Assembly: GCF_900091555.1 (NCBI RefSeq)
Contig: NZ_FMCX01000005.1
Coordinates: 62,001 to 126,000, forward strand
DNA from: Micromonospora mirobrigensis
GTDB taxonomy: Bacteria > Actinomycetota > Actinomycetes > Mycobacteriales > Micromonosporaceae
DNA length: 64,000 nucleotides
Direction of reading: 5' to 3'
A program made the position numbers and the translations under genes. This document shows, piece after piece, positions 60,467 through 64,000 of this stretch; positions within the stretch are counted from its first letter, which is position 1; every line of letters begins with the position of its first letter. Below the pieces are notes generated by a model. It was not told where the DNA came from, searched no databases, and was given only the letters and a program-made list of their open reading frames with translations.

Positions 60467-61003
60467 GTGACGGTCACGGACGAGGGTGAGCGGCTGGCGG
60501 CGTCGCTGGCCGGCCGGCTCGACCGGCTCACCTTCACCGACCTGACCACCGACCAGGTGACCGCCCGGCTGATCGACACGGTGGCCGACTGGGCGGGGGA
60601 GCGGGGCTGGCGGGTCTACCGGCGCGCGCCCAGCGTGCTGCCGCTGCCACCGCCGATGTCCGCGCAGTTCTCGGTGCTCGACGTCGCCTGCGCCCGCCCG
60701 GACGGCCCACCGGTCGTGGTCGAGGTGGACCACGGCACCCGGCGACGGACCTGGGAGAAGCTGCTCGCCGAGGCGGCGGCCGGACGGATCCCGATCTGGG
60801 TGCGCTGGGGCGTCGGCCGGTTCACCGCGCCCCCGCCGCCGATCCGGATGGTGACCTGCGCCGTGACCCGGCGTACCGGCCCGGACGGCCCGCTGCACGG
60901 TCGCGTCCCGGCGACCGACCGGCCACCCCCGGCGCACACCGTGGCGGAGCTGAGCTCGTCCGACCCGGTCGAGCTGCCCCTGCCGCCGCCCCGCGACGGA
61001 TGA
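60467..61003 (+). CDS. conserved hypothetical protein
   Basis: 178 residues from GTG: a helical N-terminus (LAASLAGRLDRLTFTDLTTDQVTARLIDTVADWAGERGWRVYRRAPSVLPLP) and a central VVVEVDHGTRRRTWEKLLAEAAAGRIPIWVRWG segment of alpha/beta character reminiscent of nuclease-like folds, but without a complete PD-(D/E)xK set. A Pro-rich C-terminus follows. It is divergent from the conflict-system gene. Function unknown. Confidence 0.75.
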   Translation: MTVTDEGERLAASLAGRLDRLTFTDLTTDQVTARLIDTVADWAGERGWRVYRRAPSVLPLPPPMSAQFSVLDVACARPDGPPVVVEVDHGTRRRTWEKLLAEAAAGRIPIWVRWGVGRFTAPPPPIRMVTCAVTRRTGPDGPLHGRVPATDRPPPAHTVAELSSSDPVELPLPPPRDG

Positions 61004-61013
61004 GCCGAGGAGG

Positions 61014-61403
61014 TCAGGGTGTGTGGATCCGGTCCACCCGCACGGTGAGGACGACGCGCTGCTGGTCACCGCCGCCGAAGCCGGGGTAGGGGCGGCCGAG
61101 GTACTTCTGCGACAGCTCGTCGATGTGCTCCCGGGCGCCGTCGGTCGTGGTGGCCACCACGCTGCCGCGCAGCGCCCAGTAACGGGCCGGTGCGGCCGGG
61201 TCGGCGACGCCGATGGCGATCCGCGGGTCGCGCCCGACGTTGCGGGTCTTCTGGTGGGTCGTCACGGTGTTGACGAGCACGTGCTCGCCGTCGGTGCCGA
61301 CCCAGGTCTGGGAGATCTGTGGCGATCCGTCGGGCATCAGCGTGGTCACGAAGCAGATCGCCTTGTCGTTGAGCACCTTGAGCAGGTCGTCGGGCAGGGC
61401 CAT
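61014..61403 (-). CDS. PPOX-class F420/FMN-binding split-barrel protein
   Basis: 129 residues: LLKVLNDKAICFVTTLMPDGSPQISQTWVGTDGEHVLVNTVTTHQKTRNVGRDPRIAIGVADPA is the Rv1155-like F420-dependent split barrel. RYWALRGSVV and a short C-terminus follow. It probably reduces biliverdin or other substrates with F420; the substrate is not assignable. ATG at 61403. Confidence 0.9.
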   Translation of the reverse strand: MALPDDLLKVLNDKAICFVTTLMPDGSPQISQTWVGTDGEHVLVNTVTTHQKTRNVGRDPRIAIGVADPAAPARYWALRGSVVATTTDGAREHIDELSQKYLGRPYPGFGGGDQQRVVLTVRVDRIHTP

Positions 61404-61465
61404 GGCGGGTTGCTCCCTCACGTGTCCGGGTCGTCGTAGAGGCGGTTGATGACGCTGCTGTCCCG

Positions 61466-62086
61466 TCACTCGAAGCGGGAGGGGTCGCCGGCGCCCACCC
61501 GCAGGATCTCCGGTACGCCGTCGGAGAAGTCGACCACGGTGGTCGGCACGGTCCCGCACTCACCGGAGTCGACCACCGCGTCGAGCACGTGGTCCAGCCG
61601 CTCCTTGATCTCCCAGCCCTGGGTCAGCGGCTCCTCCTCGTCGGGCAGCAGCAGGGTGCTGGAGAGCAGCGGCTCACCCAGCTCGGCGAGGATCGCCTGG
61701 GTCACCGTGTGGTCGGGGATCCGCACGCCGACGGTCTTCTTCCTCGGGTGCAACAGCCGGCGCGGCACCTCCTTGGTGGCCGGCAGGATGAACGTGTAGC
61801 TGCCCGGGGTGGCCGCCTTGATCGCCCGGAACGACGCGTTGTTGATCTGCACGAACTGGCCGAGCTGGGCGAAGTCGCGGCAGACCAGGGTGAAGTGGTG
61901 GCCGCTGCCGAGGTGGCGGACCTCCCGGATCCGGTCCAGGCCGTCCCGGTTGCCCAGCCGGCAGCCCAGGGCGAAGCACGAGTCGGTCGGGTAGGCGATC
62001 AACCCGTCCGCCCGGATCAGGTCCACCACCTGGTTGATCGCCCGTGGTTGCGGGTTGTCCGGGTGCACGTCGAAGTACTTCGCCAT
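61466..62086 (-). CDS. YrdC/Sua5/YciO-family protein
   Basis: 206 residues: IRADGLIAYPTDSCFALGCRLGNRDGLDRIREVRHLGSGHHFTLVCRDFAQLGQFVQINNASFRAIKAATPGSYTFIL, the YciO subgroup of the YrdC fold. Sua5 makes threonylcarbamoyl-AMP for tRNA t6A; YciO paralogues have a related but unproven activity. The KRxxx of Sua5 is not conserved here, so YciO is the better label. Confidence 0.93.
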   Translation of the reverse strand: MAKYFDVHPDNPQPRAINQVVDLIRADGLIAYPTDSCFALGCRLGNRDGLDRIREVRHLGSGHHFTLVCRDFAQLGQFVQINNASFRAIKAATPGSYTFILPATKEVPRRLLHPRKKTVGVRIPDHTVTQAILAELGEPLLSSTLLLPDEEEPLTQGWEIKERLDHVLDAVVDSGECGTVPTTVVDFSDGVPEILRVGAGDPSRFE

Positions 62087-62148
62087 GCGCGGAGCTTAGG
62101 AGGGCGGCCGGCGGCCCGCACGAGGCGGGCCCGACCTCACCCCTCGTG

Positions 62149-63153
62149 TCAGCCGGCCGCCGCCGCCGTGACGTCGACCGCCGCCACCCCGTCCGACCGG
62201 AAGTGCGGGTTCCCGGCGGTCAGCCGCACGGTGAACCCGTCGGCGTCGCGGTAGTGGACGACGTGGTTGCAGGACTGGTGGGTGATCCACAGCCCCAGCC
62301 CGCCCGCGGCGCCGTCGCCGGTCGGGAGCAGCCCGGCGAACGGGTACGCCGGGCCGGAACCCCGGTCGGTGACGGTGACGACGATCCGGTCCTCCCCGGC
62401 CCAGAGCCGCAACCGCACCGACGGGCGACCGTGCCGCAGGCCGTTGGTGACCGCCTCGCTGACCGCCACCACCAGGTCCTCCGTCTCGCCGGCGGAGAGC
62501 CGGCCCTGGTCGGCCGCGTACACCGCCCGGCGGGCCTCGGACGCCGTCGGGTCGGTCAGCTCGACCATCGGCGGGGTCAGTTGCAACGGGTCGGGCACCG
62601 GTGGGCGGTTCTCCGACAGGTAGTCCGCCGGGTGGACGTAGTCCGGGCTGGGCACGTGCCGCCCCTCGGCGGTGGCGTACCGGGGATGGGTCCGGGCGAT
62701 GTCGGCCTGCACGTGCGGCGGCGTGATCCGGGTGTCGTACGCGCACATGCTCCAGAGCGGGAAGTCGTCGTACGCGTGGTTGATCGCCGATTCGTACCGG
62801 GCCCACCAGTCCCAGGTGACGCCGAACGCCGCCGGCGCCAGCTCGCCGATGATCCGGATCTGCCCGACGCCCTGCGCCACCAGGTCGGCGAGGAGCGAAC
62901 GGTAGGAGCGGATCGCGCTGGTGGGACGGGCGTACATGTCGCCACCGGAGAGGAACTGGACGCCCGAATCGGCGGGCAGCGCGGACCGGACCAGGTCGGC
63001 GCTGCGCGGGCCGAGGGCGACCAGGGTCGGCTCACCGGCGGCCACCCCGTCGAGCAGGAACGGCACGGTGACGGCGAGCAGTTCGGCGTCCGAGCCGTAG
63101 CAGGCGGCCTCGTGGTAGTAGCCCCGGTGACCGGCGGCGGCTCCGGTCCTCAC
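62149..63153 (-). CDS. MEDS-domain protein with anti-sigma histidine-kinase-like domain
   Basis: 334 residues: N-terminal MEDS (methanogen/methylotroph DcmR sensory) domain (YYHEAACYGSDAELLAVTVPFLLDGVAAGEPTLVALGP, ... GELAPAAFG...CAYDTRITPP), C-terminal HATPase of RsbW type (EDLVVAVSEAVTNGLRHG and GGLGLWITHQSC). It would act as an anti-sigma or ligand-sensing switch. The GTG start overlaps the stop of the next MEDS gene (GTGA). Confidence 0.88.
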   Translation of the reverse strand: MRTGAAAGHRGYYHEAACYGSDAELLAVTVPFLLDGVAAGEPTLVALGPRSADLVRSALPADSGVQFLSGGDMYARPTSAIRSYRSLLADLVAQGVGQIRIIGELAPAAFGVTWDWWARYESAINHAYDDFPLWSMCAYDTRITPPHVQADIARTHPRYATAEGRHVPSPDYVHPADYLSENRPPVPDPLQLTPPMVELTDPTASEARRAVYAADQGRLSAGETEDLVVAVSEAVTNGLRHGRPSVRLRLWAGEDRIVVTVTDRGSGPAYPFAGLLPTGDGAAGGLGLWITHQSCNHVVHYRDADGFTVRLTAGNPHFRSDGVAAVDVTAAAAG

Positions 63154-63986
63154 CGGGTCACCTCCACCCGCACGTCGGGCAGGCCCAGCAGCTCGACCAG
63201 CCGGGGCACGGCGGACAACGGCGTGTGCAGGACGGCGGTGGCGCCGCGGCGGGCGGCGTACTCCTGCAGGTGCAGCAGGCAGCGGTGGTCGATGAAGCGC
63301 AACCCGGGGGCGCAGAGCCGCAACCGGCCGTCGACCGGACGCAGGTCGGCCCGCTCCAGCGCGGTGGCGAACAGCTCGTGGTTGGACGGGTCCAGCTCGC
63401 CGGCCAGCACCGCGCAGTCGTCCTGCTCGTGGCCGCAGGCGGAGAGGGTGAACAGCAGCCCCGGGGCGTTGGTCCGCGGGTGCATGCAGGCCAGCTCGGC
63501 CACCGCCCGGTCGCCGAGCTGGCGCCGGTCGTAGGCGCACATCGCCGAGAACGGCCGGGCCCACATGTAGCGGTCGACCAGGTGCTCGTAGCGGGCGAAC
63601 AGGTCCCGCTGCTGCGGGGTGCGGGCCAGGTCGGTGGCCTCGGCGACCACCCGCAGCCCGGTGTAGCCCTCGGCCAGGGCCGCCTCGGTCGCCGCGGCGT
63701 AGGCGCGCACCTGGGCGGTGGGGTCGACCTTCTCGTCCTTGTCGTACGCCGAGTCGGTTGCCACGATCCGCACGGCGCCGCTGCGCAGCCCCTGGTCGAG
63801 GCCCGGCAGCTCGCCCAGGCGCATCCGGGCGGACTCGGCCCGCTCGGGCCCGACGTACCAGACCTGCTCGCCGTCGGCGAGGCCGCGGGAGAGGTACCGA
63901 CGGGCGGCGGCGTCGAACGCCGCGGGGTCGTCGTAGGACCAGCACACATGGTCGTGCGGCACGGCTGATCGCTGCGTGCCGCTCAC
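63150..63986 (-). CDS. MEDS-domain protein with STAS-like C-terminus
   Basis: 278 residues: MEDS domain (HDHVCWSYDDPAAFDAAARRYLSRGLADGEQVWYVGPERAE ... FARYEHLVDRYMWARPFSAMCAYDRRQLGD) and a STAS-like anti-sigma-antagonist fold (LRLCAPGLRFIDHRCLLHLQEYAARRGATAVLHTPLSAVPRLVELLG). It is translationally coupled to the anti-sigma-kinase-like gene. Together they resemble an RsbV/RsbW-type switch with sensory MEDS inputs, possibly for the SigB-class factor. The start is GTG 63986. Confidence 0.88.
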   Translation of the reverse strand: MSGTQRSAVPHDHVCWSYDDPAAFDAAARRYLSRGLADGEQVWYVGPERAESARMRLGELPGLDQGLRSGAVRIVATDSAYDKDEKVDPTAQVRAYAAATEAALAEGYTGLRVVAEATDLARTPQQRDLFARYEHLVDRYMWARPFSAMCAYDRRQLGDRAVAELACMHPRTNAPGLLFTLSACGHEQDDCAVLAGELDPSNHELFATALERADLRPVDGRLRLCAPGLRFIDHRCLLHLQEYAARRGATAVLHTPLSAVPRLVELLGLPDVRVEVTR

Positions 63987-64000
63987 GTGGTCCGTCCCAT
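63983..64000 (-). CDS. 3' end of a further gene cut by the window edge
   Basis: The frame on the minus strand ends TGA at 63985-63983 overlapping the GTG of the MEDS/STAS gene (GTGA), the same coupling seen within the pair. Only MGRTT is visible, so product and even existence are uncertain. Confidence 0.25.
   Translation of the reverse strand: MGRTT

Noticed and set aside
1..64000. tRNA, rRNA, insertion sequences, CRISPR or prophage
   Set aside because: No cloverleaf-like, rRNA, transposase, integrase or regularly spaced direct-repeat sequence was found on reading through the window.

Overview
The window is about 73% GC with dense, often overlapping genes, many GTG starts and strong GC-third-position bias. 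Actinobacterial hallmarks include an F420-type nitroreductase, a SigB/SigF-class sigma factor, several ECF sigma factors with membrane partners, MEDS-domain regulators, S-adenosyl methyltransferases of the Methyltransf_19 type, a CU044_2847-type protein and a type-2 isoleucyl-tRNA synthetase. A Micromonosporaceae chromosome, most likely Micromonospora, is the best guess. This is an inference from gene content; there is no rRNA in the window. I found no tRNA, rRNA, insertion sequence, CRISPR array or prophage.

Layout. 1-3.5 kb: a three-gene minus-strand operon (B12-type radical SAM enzyme, arginase-fold ureohydrolase, putative 2-oxoglutarate/Fe(II) oxygenase), an unrecognised small-molecule pathway. 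3.7-5.3 kb: an ECF42-type sigma factor with its DGPF/YCII partner. 5.4-10.7 kb: a small conserved protein, a GH15 glucoamylase-like enzyme and a large secreted fibronectin-III/Ig/lamin-tail protein. 10.8-16.1 kb: a lasso-peptide-type RiPP cluster made of an HPr-kinase-like enzyme, a nucleotidyltransferase fused to a B2 leader peptidase, a PqqD/B1 recognition protein, a short cyclase-like protein, a two-gene ABC exporter and an overlooked 53-residue precursor gene. 16.2-18.2 kb: a TetR/NmrA/F420-nitroreductase operon with a perfect palindrome at its promoter. 18.3-26 kb: a run of redox and housekeeping accessory genes (DUF1223, LtrA, redoxin, MsrA, epoxide hydrolase, GT2, haem-oxygenase-like diiron protein with a CDGSH partner, a 57-residue ORF). 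26-31.2 kb: ileS, a stress-type SDR and a SigB/SigF-class sigma factor.

31.4-38 kb: pdxY, a secreted GH6 cellulase with a CebR-like operator, an ECF sigma/membrane propeller pair, DUF72, GNAT and a secreted cyclophilin. 38.3-41.9 kb: a large katE catalase and a GlsB-type membrane protein, divergent and both with SigB-like promoters, then a YdcF-like protein. 42-51.5 kb: GT2, a small protein, a surface-anchored propeller protein, a CGNR regulator, a LacI regulator convergent with an MFS exporter, a second ECF sigma/membrane partner pair, a two-component system and a DedA protein. 51.7-55.6 kb: an FAD oxidoreductase, an MmcQ/YjbR protein, a zinc ribbon and two divergent Methyltransf_19 paralogues. 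55.7-60.3 kb: a conflict/defence-like pair, consisting of a 1422-residue trypsin-nSTAND ATPase-TM-WD40 protein and a Trypco1 (CU044_2847) protein. 60.5-64 kb: an uncharacterised protein, a PNPOx/F420 protein, a YrdC/Sua5 protein and two overlapping MEDS-domain regulators with STAS-like and anti-sigma kinase domains.

Regulatory logic visible in the sequence: GTTT-N15/16-GGGxxx promoters upstream of katE, the GlsB gene, the SDR and the diiron/CDGSH operon suggest a local general-stress regulon for the SigB/SigF-class factor. The ECF42 pair carries the family's TGTCGA-N17-CGTC promoter. The GH6 gene carries a near-consensus CebR box. The MFS gene has a promoter with a perfect palindrome exactly filling its 17-bp spacer and a predicted leaderless transcript. 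The most promising novel systems are the lasso cluster with its unannotated-looking Gly-rich precursor, the radical SAM/ureohydrolase/oxygenase operon and the trypsin-nSTAND-WD40/Trypco1 pair.
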